64,000 nt of DNA from DAHUYF01 sp035509275 (lineage in GTDB: Bacteria > Pseudomonadota > Alphaproteobacteria > ATCC43930 > CGMCC-115725). The notes under the pieces were generated by a model. That model was not told the origin of the DNA and made no database searches. It was given only the letters and a program-made list of their open reading frames with translations. The stretch's first letter is position 1, and every line of letters starts with the position of its first letter. The translations under genes were made by a program, and so were the position numbers. The stretch lies in NCBI GenBank assembly GCA_035509275.1, contig DATJLU010000157.1, forward strand, positions 1-64,000. The letters run 5' to 3'. Below are positions 23,855-31,927 of the stretch, piece by piece.

Positions 23855-25285
23855 CTACCTCTGTGCGCGAAGGTTTCGGTCGACCTGCCGCGCGAGCCGA
23901 ACGTAGTCGACCTTGGAGCGGTGTCGTCGATCCAACGGGATCGGCATCTCGAGCAGGCGCAATCCGCCGATCCGCTCCGCTTCGCGGCGCCACATGGGCG
24001 CGTGCACCGCATCGCCCTCGATCGCCAACACCGGCATGGCGCCGGGTATGAGCGCGGCACGCCGCACCCCGGGCCATAGCCGCGCCGGGGCCTCGATCTG
24101 GAAAGGATAGAAGGCCCCGGCGCGCGCATCGCGCCGGCCGAGGAGCCAGAGGCGGCGGCGATCGTCGACGCGGCCGGCATCACCCGTGCGGTGCCAGAGC
24201 TCGCCATCGATCATCGGCTTGGCACCGGCATCGCCGACGCCATCGAGGTAGCCCTTGTTTACATGAGCGCCGGTCACCACGATCTCCTCCGCTTCGAGAC
24301 GGAGGCGAATGCCGGCGACGGGCTCGCCGGCGAGCAACCCCGCGCCGCTCCGCATGGCTTGCCAGTCCGCGGCCGATAGGGCGGCAACCGCCTGATGCGC
24401 GATCGGCTCGGCCTCGGTCGACCCATAGACGCTGACGATTTCGGCTCGCGGCAGTTGCTCGATCAGCTTCAGCAGCAGGTCGGGGAATACCGGACCGCCG
24501 CCGGTAAACACCGCGTCGATATCGACCGGCGACGGTGCTGCGGCAATGAGCTCGCAGACCGCGGGAGGCGCCAGGATGCGGCGCACGCCGTTGCTGCGGA
24601 TCCAGCGGAGGAGCGACGCGGCGTCGATGCGGTCTTGCTGTGCCGGGCGCCAGTTCGGCAACACCGACGTGATCCCAAGCGCGAGATTGGCGATGACGAA
24701 GACCGGAAACGCGACGAGATCGACCGCGTTGTCGCGGCGCGGCGCGAGGATACGCGCGACCGCGGCGTTCTGCGCCGCAAGAAAGCCATGCGTGCGCAGG
24801 ATGCCTTTGGGCGCTCCGGTTGAGCCGCTGGTGAAGGAGATCAGGGCCGGGTGATCGTCGGCGACGGCAGAGCACGGATCAACGCCCGCGACACCGTCGA
24901 CCGCGTCGAGCTGGAGCGGCACACGCCAGAGCTCGGGAACGAGAAACCGCAGGACGCGGTAGCAGCCCGCCGAAAGATACGCCTTGGGCCGGGCGGCGGT
25001 CGCGGCGTGCCGCAGCCCGGCAAGGCCCAGCGCCGGCTCGGGAAAGACGACGGTGGCGCCGAGCCGCCATAGACCGGCAAGCGCGGCATAAAGCTCGATG
25101 CCGAGCGGCATCGCCACCAACACCCGGTCGCCGGCGGCGATACCGCGCACGCGCCAAGCTGCCGCCAGCGCTGCCGAGCGGCCTGCGAGATCTCCGAAGC
25201 TCGCCGATCGGCCGCTCGCTTCGACGATGGCGGTGCGCCGGCCCCAAATCTCCGCCTGATCCAGAAACCGGGCGATCAGGTTCAT
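23855..25285 (-). CDS. AMP-dependent acyl ligase (fatty-acid CoA ligase/OleC-like)
   Basis: Adenylate-forming enzyme of 476 residues, probably activating a carboxylic acid. The A3 motif ISFTSGSTGAPKGILRTHG lies near 150, A5 VYGSTEAEPIAH near 305, A7 GELWHRTGDAGRVDD near 375, the hinge GRRDARAGAFYPFQIE, and the catalytic Lys in HRSKVDYVRLARQ near 458. The C-terminal domain is compact. The YGSTEAEPIA form recalls OleC-type and uncharacterised lipid ligases more than standard FadD. The ATG overlaps the upstream GNAT stop by 4 bases. It is the last gene of the seven-gene operon and may supply the acyl part of its product. Whether CoA, ACP or an alcohol is the acceptor is unknown. Confidence 0.88.
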   Translation of the reverse strand: MNLIARFLDQAEIWGRRTAIVEASGRSASFGDLAGRSAALAAAWRVRGIAAGDRVLVAMPLGIELYAALAGLWRLGATVVFPEPALGLAGLRHAATAARPKAYLSAGCYRVLRFLVPELWRVPLQLDAVDGVAGVDPCSAVADDHPALISFTSGSTGAPKGILRTHGFLAAQNAAVARILAPRRDNAVDLVAFPVFVIANLALGITSVLPNWRPAQQDRIDAASLLRWIRSNGVRRILAPPAVCELIAAAPSPVDIDAVFTGGGPVFPDLLLKLIEQLPRAEIVSVYGSTEAEPIAHQAVAALSAADWQAMRSGAGLLAGEPVAGIRLRLEAEEIVVTGAHVNKGYLDGVGDAGAKPMIDGELWHRTGDAGRVDDRRRLWLLGRRDARAGAFYPFQIEAPARLWPGVRRAALIPGAMPVLAIEGDAVHAPMWRREAERIGGLRLLEMPIPLDRRHRSKVDYVRLARQVDRNLRAQR

Positions 25286-26136
25286 CGTCCGGCCGGAAAC
25301 AGCTCGCGCCCGAGCAAGGCGTAACGGCGAAACACGCGGGCGGCGTGGCGCGCGCTCCGGTCGCGCGAGACGTTGTCGACATGCATGAGGGCGTGAATGA
25401 CATGGCTGAATCCCAGCGCCAAAGCGCGACGATGGAACGTGTCGGCCAGCACATGGCCGACGCCCCGCATGCGGCTCGCATAGGTCTTGAGGATGACGGT
25501 GCGGGGCTGTGGCCCTTCGAGCCGGTCCGGAATGCCGAAGAGGAAGCCCACCAGCCCGTCGGGGCCGTGCGCAAACAGCACATGCGCGGGATCGACGAGC
25601 GGCAGGACCGGCGCATAGAGACCGAAGAAAGCCTCGCGCGCGATCGGCGCGAAAAAGCGATTGCGAGAGAATTCCGCCAGGGACAGCTCGAAGAGCTGAG
25701 CCACGAGCCGGTCGGCGTCGCGGCCGTCCCAAGGCGTGATCGTCACCCCTGGCACCGCCGCCGGGCTCGCCGCGAGCGCTTCGCTCAACGCGCCGCGCGC
25801 GGAAACGTATTGCGAGATCGGCGTGAAGCCCGCGCCTTCGAACGCGGCGCGGTCATGGGGCCCGCTCACCGGCTCGAGCAAGAAAGGCGGCGCGCCGTCG
25901 CTGTCGAGGACGACGCGATAGCGGTGCCATGTGTCGCCATCCATCGGACCGACCACGGCACCGTATCCCTCATCCGCCATGGCGGCGGCGATCGCTTCGA
26001 GCAGTGCCGCCCCTTCGGCAACGCCGGCACAGGCGAAGCCGCCGACCGCGGCCGTCCACTTGCCGTCCCAGCTTGGCGCGTCCCGCCACACCAGCGCCGA
26101 CGCACCCGCCGTTTCGAATCGCTGCGGCTCGGTCAT
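25282..26136 (-). CDS. GNAT-like acyltransferase of the isoprenoid operon
   Basis: Protein of 284 residues. The N-terminal third (DGKWTAAVGGFACAGV then GYGAVVGPMDGDTWHRYRVV) is followed by a C-terminal half resembling GNAT N-acyltransferases: FGIPDRLEGP, then TVILKTYASRMRGVGHVLAD in place of the acetyl-CoA-binding loop, and VIHALMHVDNVSRD near the end. No membrane segment is present. Such proteins in lipid clusters transfer acyl groups to amines. It overlaps both neighbours by 4 bases. The acceptor is unknown; an aminocarboxypropyl amine made by the DUF3419 partner is one logical candidate (inference). Confidence 0.75.
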   Translation of the reverse strand: MTEPQRFETAGASALVWRDAPSWDGKWTAAVGGFACAGVAEGAALLEAIAAAMADEGYGAVVGPMDGDTWHRYRVVLDSDGAPPFLLEPVSGPHDRAAFEGAGFTPISQYVSARGALSEALAASPAAVPGVTITPWDGRDADRLVAQLFELSLAEFSRNRFFAPIAREAFFGLYAPVLPLVDPAHVLFAHGPDGLVGFLFGIPDRLEGPQPRTVILKTYASRMRGVGHVLADTFHRRALALGFSHVIHALMHVDNVSRDRSARHAARVFRRYALLGRELFPAGR

Positions 26137-27437
26137 CCGATGATCCCTTTGACAACAAACAGTGCGACCGGCACCGGCATGGATGCCAGAAACACGCGCG
26201 GCGCCCGCCAGCGGTCGAACCAGCCGGGTCGCGCAAGCTCGACCGCCGCGCCGGTCGCCAGGGCGGCGACGGCCCAGGGCAACAGCGACCCATGCCATGA
26301 GGATTGCGGCGCGTTGAGCGGGGTGACGACGGAGAGCGTCGTCAGGGCGAGGATCGCGGCGGGCAAAATCCACCATCGCGCGGCCCTGCCGAGCGCGATC
26401 GCCGCGAGAATAACCGCCGCCGCGGCGAAGGTGAGGTCGAAGAGGTCGATCGCGCTCTTCCCGAAATACTCGCCGACGAAGAGCCAAAACAGGCTGACAG
26501 CGGTGACGGTCGCCAGCAGGTCGAGATCGGGATAGGGGCTGCTGCAGGGCCGGTGCAATCGCGCGACGCTGGCGATAACGATCGTCGCCACGGGCAGTAC
26601 CGCGTTGTGCGGCGCCGTATAGGAAAGCACCAGGAAGATCAGGATGGCATAACCCCGCGCCGCATGCGGCGTCAGGCGAAGAACCGGCGCGAAATAGACG
26701 ATCGCGCCCATCAGCAGGACGAAGCTCAGCGCGAGCATGGCGATGCTGGCCGCCGGCGCCGCGAGATGCTCGCCGAGCATCAGATGGATGGCGATGGGCA
26801 CGAACAGATTGTCGAGCCCCTGCCAGGACTGCGCTTCGACGAGCGCGCCGAAGGCGGCGATGAAGAGGCCGAGGACCACGACCGTCGCGCGCGGCGTGTC
26901 GCTCATCAGCAGCAGCAGGATCATGGCCACAAGCCAGGTGACGACAAAGAACGTGGCGACGCCCTCGAGGCTCTTGGTCCCGCCTTCGACGCGGAAGAGC
27001 CGCCGCCCGTACGCCGTGCCGACCAGCGCCGCCGCCGCATCGGACAAGGTCACGACCGCAATCGGCAGGACATAAAGGACCGGCTCCCCGGCCGAGCGGA
27101 AGAAGAGGAAGGCGACGGCCAGCGCCAGATAGATTTCGCCGTAGGACCGCCGCTCCACCGAATGCAACACCGCGCCGAGATCGGTTCCGACAAAGCGGCG
27201 CGAGCGCAGCACCAGCATTACCGGAAGCGAGACGCCGACGAGCAGCATCACCGGCCAGCGATCGGCAAAGGTGAGCGGCAGTGTCAAGGCGTAGCCCCCG
27301 GTCGCGACATGGACGATCTTGCGCTTGAGCTCGGGGGCGATGGCGAAATGCCGAGCGGCAAGCGCGACCACGCCCATGCTCCCGACGAGGAGACCGACCG
27401 AGAGCAAGATCAGCGCGACGTCGCCTGCGGCCTTCAC
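26133..27437 (-). CDS. integral membrane phytol/dolichol kinase-like protein
   Basis: Membrane protein of 434 residues with about 12-14 hydrophobic segments. The N-terminal half carries the signature of CTP-dependent polyprenol, phytol and dolichol kinases (VTE5/SEC59 group): ELKRKIVHVATGGYALTLPL near 36, DAAAALVGTAYGRRLF near 133, and GGTKSLEGVATFFVV near 152. These normally phosphorylate an isoprenoid alcohol using CTP. The C-terminal half (about 220-434) is an additional membrane region not found in the short plant-type kinases; its role is unknown. The GTG start overlaps the DUF3419 stop by 4 bases (GTGA). In this operon a prenol kinase would feed the UbiA prenyltransferase. Confidence 0.8.
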   Translation of the reverse strand: MKAAGDVALILLSVGLLVGSMGVVALAARHFAIAPELKRKIVHVATGGYALTLPLTFADRWPVMLLVGVSLPVMLVLRSRRFVGTDLGAVLHSVERRSYGEIYLALAVAFLFFRSAGEPVLYVLPIAVVTLSDAAAALVGTAYGRRLFRVEGGTKSLEGVATFFVVTWLVAMILLLLMSDTPRATVVVLGLFIAAFGALVEAQSWQGLDNLFVPIAIHLMLGEHLAAPAASIAMLALSFVLLMGAIVYFAPVLRLTPHAARGYAILIFLVLSYTAPHNAVLPVATIVIASVARLHRPCSSPYPDLDLLATVTAVSLFWLFVGEYFGKSAIDLFDLTFAAAAVILAAIALGRAARWWILPAAILALTTLSVVTPLNAPQSSWHGSLLPWAVAALATGAAVELARPGWFDRWRAPRVFLASMPVPVALFVVKGIIG

Positions 27438-28534
27438 GCGAGCACCTCCTCGACGACGAAGTCCGAATAGAAGAAGGCTTTGTCGATCGCCTTGCCGCGC
27501 TTCTCGAGGTCGCCACGCGTGCTGACCCGCGCCGCGTGCTCGGCCGGCACGCGGCGCGCCACCATCATGTTCCAGTAGACGAGCCGCGCCCCGGGGCGCG
27601 CGGCGCGCAGCAGCCCGCCATAGATCGCCGCGACGGAGGCTGCGTCCATGTATTCGAAGATATCGGACAGATTGAAGCCGTCGGCTTTCTCCCCGGTGGC
27701 GATGAAGCGCTCGAGCGCGCCGGGCCGGATGTCCAACCGGTCGAGACGGGATGCGATGGTCTGGTAATGGATGGCGCGCCAGGCGTGCGGCAGCGCCGCG
27801 CCATGCGTGCCTTTCAGGATCCAGTGCAGGTAGGGATTTTCAGCCGGGTCGAGCTCGACGACGGCGTGCCGGATACGCTCGGCGACATGGTCAGCGAGGC
27901 TGCCGCGAACATGGGCGAAAAACGCCGGATCGCGGCCCAGCCAGCCCATCACCTGATTGGAAAAGAAGGTGCGCAGCAGCAGCCGCCAGCGGCGGTTGTT
28001 CCAGCGCTCGGCGAGAAAGCGGGCGCGATCCGATTTCTCGCGCGGAACGAACACCGCATCGACCGTGGCGGAGCAATGGACGAGCGGCAGCAGCCACCGG
28101 CGCAGGATTCGGAAATACCGTTCGAACTTGCCGACGCCACCGGCGCCGTGAGCGATGATCTGCGGCCGACGCTGCGCCCAGAACGTGCGATCGGGCTCGG
28201 CGAGGGCGGGCAGTGCGCGGTCGAGGAGTTCGCCGCGGCGCAGCGAGGCGCGCGCGCCCATCAGCTCGAGGAATTCGCCATGCTCGAGCGACCGCATCGC
28301 AGCAACGCGCAGCCGGAGGCAGGCGATCTGCGCCGGCGACAAATCGACCACGATCACGCGCGCCGGATCGCGCGTCAGCAGCGACAGTGCATTGTCGCCC
28401 GCCGAGCAGATCGACACGAGCGTCGCTCCCGGCTCGACATCGAGGCCGACCAGCAGCGCATCGGCATCCTCCCAGAGCTGGGCATAGCGGATCATGTCGA
28501 AGCGCGCCTTTTCGGCGATCGGCGACTCAGCCAT
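27434..28534 (-). CDS. DUF3419 (BtaA-like) SAM 3-amino-3-carboxypropyl transferase
   Basis: Protein of 366 residues in the DUF3419 family, whose known member BtaA moves the 3-amino-3-carboxypropyl group of SAM onto diacylglycerol, releasing methylthioadenosine. Visible: RYAQLWEDADALLVGLDVEP, the SAM pocket LVSICSAGDNALSLLTRDPA (about 38-57) and VIVVDLSPAQIACLRLR, a His/Trp-rich middle part, and DIFEYMDAASVAAIYGGLLR near 295. The C-terminus (VYWNMMVARRVP) matches the family. No BtaB N-methyltransferase is next to it, so an ordinary DGTS betaine lipid is not expected. It overlaps the dikinase by 8 bases. Its acceptor here may be an isoprenoid rather than diacylglycerol (inference). Confidence 0.85.
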   Translation of the reverse strand: MAESPIAEKARFDMIRYAQLWEDADALLVGLDVEPGATLVSICSAGDNALSLLTRDPARVIVVDLSPAQIACLRLRVAAMRSLEHGEFLELMGARASLRRGELLDRALPALAEPDRTFWAQRRPQIIAHGAGGVGKFERYFRILRRWLLPLVHCSATVDAVFVPREKSDRARFLAERWNNRRWRLLLRTFFSNQVMGWLGRDPAFFAHVRGSLADHVAERIRHAVVELDPAENPYLHWILKGTHGAALPHAWRAIHYQTIASRLDRLDIRPGALERFIATGEKADGFNLSDIFEYMDAASVAAIYGGLLRAARPGARLVYWNMMVARRVPAEHAARVSTRGDLEKRGKAIDKAFFYSDFVVEEVLA

Positions 28535-30992
28535 GGCGCTTTGCCACCTTCCCGCTTGCACCGTCGACCTCGACGAGATCGCCGGTGACGATCCAGGCCG
28601 TGGCGCCCTTGAGACCCACGACGCAAGGAATACCCAGCTCGCGGGCGACGATCGCCGAATGAGACAGCAGGCTGCCGCGCTCGACGACGATCGCGGCGGC
28701 GTTGCTGAAGACCGCGATCCAGCCGGGATCGGTATGGCGCGCGACCAGGACTTCACCCGGCGCCAGCGCTTCGGACGCTGGGTCGCGCAAGACGCGCGCC
28801 CGCGCCACGACCGAACCAGCGCTGCATCCGGCGCCGTAGCGGGTCGCTTCGTCGCCGGTCGCGGCCGGCGCCGTGACCGACTTCTGCACGACGCCAGCGG
28901 CTGCAGCGCCGCGAATCTCGACACGCTCCGGCGGGTCGGGGCGCGCCGCTGCCGCCTCCTGTTCCGCCTTGCGCAAGCCGACAACGCCCGTAAGATCGAC
29001 GGAAAGCCCGGAGCCCTCGATCGCGCCCAGCGCCTCCTGAACCGTCAGGAAAAAGATGTCGCGTTCGCTCTCGATGAGGCCCAGCGCGGCGAACTGCCTG
29101 CCCATGGCGAGGAAGAGTTGGCGCGCCCGACCAAACACGCGTGTCCGCTCGAACCGCAGATTCTCTCGGTCGCGGACGCGCCGCTTGGCCCAGCGCACCA
29201 GCCGCAGAGCGACCCATCGCTTCAGCGGCCGATCCGCCAATCGCGCGGCAAGCCGGCCCATTGCGTCCGACCGCGCCGCCACGGGGCGCGGCGGTACCGC
29301 TGCGGCAGCGGCGATCGCGGCAAGGAGCGGCGCCGGATTCTCGGCCAGAGTGCGGCTTTCGAGCTTGAGCTCTTCGATGCAGCGATCGCCGAACTTGTCG
29401 ATATAGGCGCGAATCTCCGTGGCGAGTTCCGAACTCTCCTCGAGGACGCGACGATCGCCCGCGGCAAGCCGCGCGGCGAGGGCCGGGTCTCTGGCGGCGA
29501 GCGCCCCCATCCGCGCGATCCGGCGCGCCGGCTCTGCCGAGACGATGTCGCCCTGGCCGATCATCTCGTCGTTAAAGAGAGCAAGCCCATCGGCGCCGGC
29601 CCATCGCTCCACCAGCCGCCGCGCGGCGCCGAACGCCATCATGCAGAGGAAGTCGTTGACCAGCGGCGCGTCCCAGCGGTCAAGCAGCTCCGCTTCGATA
29701 CGGCGGTACTCGGCGGCAAGGGCCGAGAGCGGCAGGGTCGCAAGCTCGGCGGCCGGACGCTGCAGCGCTCGGTCAAGCCGCGCTTGGAAGGCGGCGATCG
29801 AACCGTCGAGCCGTGCGGCGGCAAGGAGCAAGCGCAACGCGACCCGGGCGACGCGCGCCCATTCCCGCAGCCGCCCCGTATCCGCTGTGCCGGGCGGCAA
29901 CATGCGTTCGGCGAGATGGGCCGGCAGCGGCGATGCCAGGCCCATCATCTGCTCCATGTAGGAGCGGTTCAGCCCGTAGCCCGGCAGCAGCGCCAGCGCC
30001 CGGTACCAATTGGCGAGGTTGTAGTAAACGCGCCCGTCAATGCGGGCGAGCATGTTGTCGAAGGTGGCGGCGTGGCGGCGTATCGTGCGTTCGTCGACCC
30101 CGACAAGGCGCACGAACATGCGATAGACCCGCGCATAGACGTAGCCGGCGAAGCTGTAGGTCAAGGGGGACACCAGCCCCGGATAGCTCTCGACGATGTT
30201 CGAATTGTCGAAAACCAGCTGCGCCGGATCTTGGACCGCGCTCCCCAGAACCCTGCTGGTGATCGGCCGCGCTTGCAGCACGAAGAGGCGAGAGCCTTCG
30301 AAGGCCCATTCGACATCCTGGGGCTGGCCGAATGCCGCCTCGATCCGCAGCACGGTATCGCGCAACGCAGCGAGGTCGTCGCCGGTGAGCGGGCCCGTGG
30401 CCGGGCCGGCGAGGCGCGCGCCGCTGGCTTTCTCCAGAACATAGGTCTCGCCATCCACCTCGCCGCCGACGAGGCGATCGCCGAGCCCCGACACCGCCGA
30501 AACCACGATGCGGTCGGGGCGGCCGCTGACGGGATCGGCGGAGAAGGCGACACCGGCGACGCGCGCAGCGACCATGCGCTGGACGATGACAGCGGGTGCC
30601 ATGCTCTCGGCGTCGAGCCCCTGCGACCGGCGATAGGCCCTCAGCGCGTCGGTCGATCCCGAGCGCCGTACCTCGGCGCAGGCGGCGGGAACATCGGCGG
30701 CGGCAACCCCGAGCCGCGACAGGAACTGGCCGGCATAGGAATGGCGCGCGCCGTCTTCGTCCTGTCCCGAGGAGCGGACAGCGAAAGGCCCGGGACCAAC
30801 CGTATCGAGCGCTGCGCACAAGGCCATGCGCCCTGCGTCGGTCAGGCCGCCGTCGTCGAACGCTGCGCCCGCCACGGTCACGAAAGGTGGCACCGGAAAC
30901 CCTTTGGCGGTCAGCATCGCCAACGCGGCGGCCTTGCCGCCGACACAGGCGACATCGCTGCAGTCCGGGCCATAAATGAGCGCCGCGGCCAT
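28527..30992 (-). CDS. PEP-synthase/rifampicin-phosphotransferase-like dikinase
   Basis: Three-domain enzyme of 821 residues. The N-terminal ATP-grasp domain (about 1-250) has GGKAAALAMLTAKGFPVP, FAVRSSGQDEDGARHSYAGQ and LFVLQARPIT. A central helical domain (about 260-700) starts VFDNSNIVESYPGLVSPLTY and presumably binds the acceptor. The C-terminal swivelling phosphohistidine domain holds GSLLSHSAIVARELGIP with the catalytic His near 778. The order matches rifampicin phosphotransferase (ATP to AMP plus Pi, phosphoryl to a hydroxyl), not PEP synthase, whose PEP-binding barrel is missing. The substrate is unknown; in this context a hydroxyl on the lipid or isoprenoid is likely. It overlaps UbiA by 1 base (TGATG). 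Confidence 0.85.
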   Translation of the reverse strand: MAAALIYGPDCSDVACVGGKAAALAMLTAKGFPVPPFVTVAGAAFDDGGLTDAGRMALCAALDTVGPGPFAVRSSGQDEDGARHSYAGQFLSRLGVAAADVPAACAEVRRSGSTDALRAYRRSQGLDAESMAPAVIVQRMVAARVAGVAFSADPVSGRPDRIVVSAVSGLGDRLVGGEVDGETYVLEKASGARLAGPATGPLTGDDLAALRDTVLRIEAAFGQPQDVEWAFEGSRLFVLQARPITSRVLGSAVQDPAQLVFDNSNIVESYPGLVSPLTYSFAGYVYARVYRMFVRLVGVDERTIRRHAATFDNMLARIDGRVYYNLANWYRALALLPGYGLNRSYMEQMMGLASPLPAHLAERMLPPGTADTGRLREWARVARVALRLLLAAARLDGSIAAFQARLDRALQRPAAELATLPLSALAAEYRRIEAELLDRWDAPLVNDFLCMMAFGAARRLVERWAGADGLALFNDEMIGQGDIVSAEPARRIARMGALAARDPALAARLAAGDRRVLEESSELATEIRAYIDKFGDRCIEELKLESRTLAENPAPLLAAIAAAAAVPPRPVAARSDAMGRLAARLADRPLKRWVALRLVRWAKRRVRDRENLRFERTRVFGRARQLFLAMGRQFAALGLIESERDIFFLTVQEALGAIEGSGLSVDLTGVVGLRKAEQEAAAARPDPPERVEIRGAAAAGVVQKSVTAPAATGDEATRYGAGCSAGSVVARARVLRDPASEALAPGEVLVARHTDPGWIAVFSNAAAIVVERGSLLSHSAIVARELGIPCVVGLKGATAWIVTGDLVEVDGASGKVAKRHG

Positions 30993-31927
30993 CAGCGCAC
31001 AGCGCCTATCAGCGGCGCGAATCCCGCGGTGGCGTAGCAGATCAGCACCCAGGCTCCCGCCATGCTGTCGATCAGCTTCTGTCCGGCGACATCAGGGCGC
31101 CGGGCGAAGCGCAGGGCCGCGGCCCAAAGGACGGTGAGCGCCACAGCGCCGATACCGCCGTCGACGATCACCGATCCGGTCGCCGATCCCGTGCCGATCA
31201 GCAGCGCAAAAGCGGCGCTGGCGGCAATGGCCCACAATGTCGCCGCGCGCGGCGCGCCGAGCAGGCCCGAATAGGTCTCGACGCCGCGCCGTTCGTTCTC
31301 CGGCGCCCAGACTTTGCGGCCGAGCTCCAGCACGCAGCCATTGGCGAAGCTCAATCCGAGGAACCAGGCAAGCCCTGCCGGCGGCGCGCCATGGCGCGGC
31401 AGCCATTGGCAAGCGGTCTCGAAGAGATCGATCAGCGGCATGATCGCCATGTGCGACACGAGATAAAGAAAGGGGCGCTGCTTCAGCCAGTCCGGCACGA
31501 AGAATTCGGCGGTCATGAGCGCCAGCCAGAACCAGACGAGGGCGAGCGGCACGAGAAGCGCCAGGTCGAGCATCGCGGCGATCGCCGCGGCGAACGGCAC
31601 CCCGGCGAGCCCGATCCCGGCAATCAGCCGCAAGCTCACCAACCCGCGCGGGATCGGCCGCTCGGGGCGAAAACGCCGATCGTCGTCGCGGTCCTTGATC
31701 TCATCGCAGGCGCGCAGCTGGAAAAACAGGATCAGGACGATGACCCAGGCCCCGGCAAAGGTGGTAAAGGCGGGGAGGCCATCCCGAGAGAGATGCGCGG
31801 AGACGCTGAGGCTGGCGGCGGAGAACACCGCGAGCAGGATGCTGGTCTTACCGAGGGGAAAGCGTTCGCGCTGGTAGATCCAGAGGCGCTGTGCCAGCGA
31901 CGGACGCGAAAGCTCACCGACGCTCAT
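30992..31927 (-). CDS. UbiA-family prenyltransferase
   Basis: Membrane prenyltransferase of 311 residues with about eight hydrophobic segments. The first Asp-rich, Mg-diphosphate motif is present as ACDEIKDRDDDRRF (Asp 75, 79 and 83) followed by RPERPIPRG, as in other UbiA enzymes. The second motif is not the usual DxxxD; the aligned region near 200-220 reads GRKVWAPENERRGVETYSG, so one metal site is altered. It would move a prenyl group onto an acceptor. It overlaps HMG-CoA reductase by 4 bases and the dikinase by 1. It is too divergent to call UbiA, MenA or GGGP-type enzymes. Confidence 0.85.
   Translation of the reverse strand: MSVGELSRPSLAQRLWIYQRERFPLGKTSILLAVFSAASLSVSAHLSRDGLPAFTTFAGAWVIVLILFFQLRACDEIKDRDDDRRFRPERPIPRGLVSLRLIAGIGLAGVPFAAAIAAMLDLALLVPLALVWFWLALMTAEFFVPDWLKQRPFLYLVSHMAIMPLIDLFETACQWLPRHGAPPAGLAWFLGLSFANGCVLELGRKVWAPENERRGVETYSGLLGAPRAATLWAIAASAAFALLIGTGSATGSVIVDGGIGAVALTVLWAAALRFARRPDVAGQKLIDSMAGAWVLICYATAGFAPLIGAVR

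Noticed and set aside
27434..28534. Betaine-lipid (DGTS) synthesis locus
   Set aside because: No BtaB methyltransferase is adjacent and all neighbours are isoprenoid or ligase genes.
28527..30992. Phosphoenolpyruvate synthase
   Set aside because: The PEP/pyruvate-binding barrel is absent and the domain order is that of rifampicin phosphotransferase.
28494..31037. 847-codon open frame on the plus strand
   Set aside because: Antisense shadow of the dikinase gene; composition is not protein-like.
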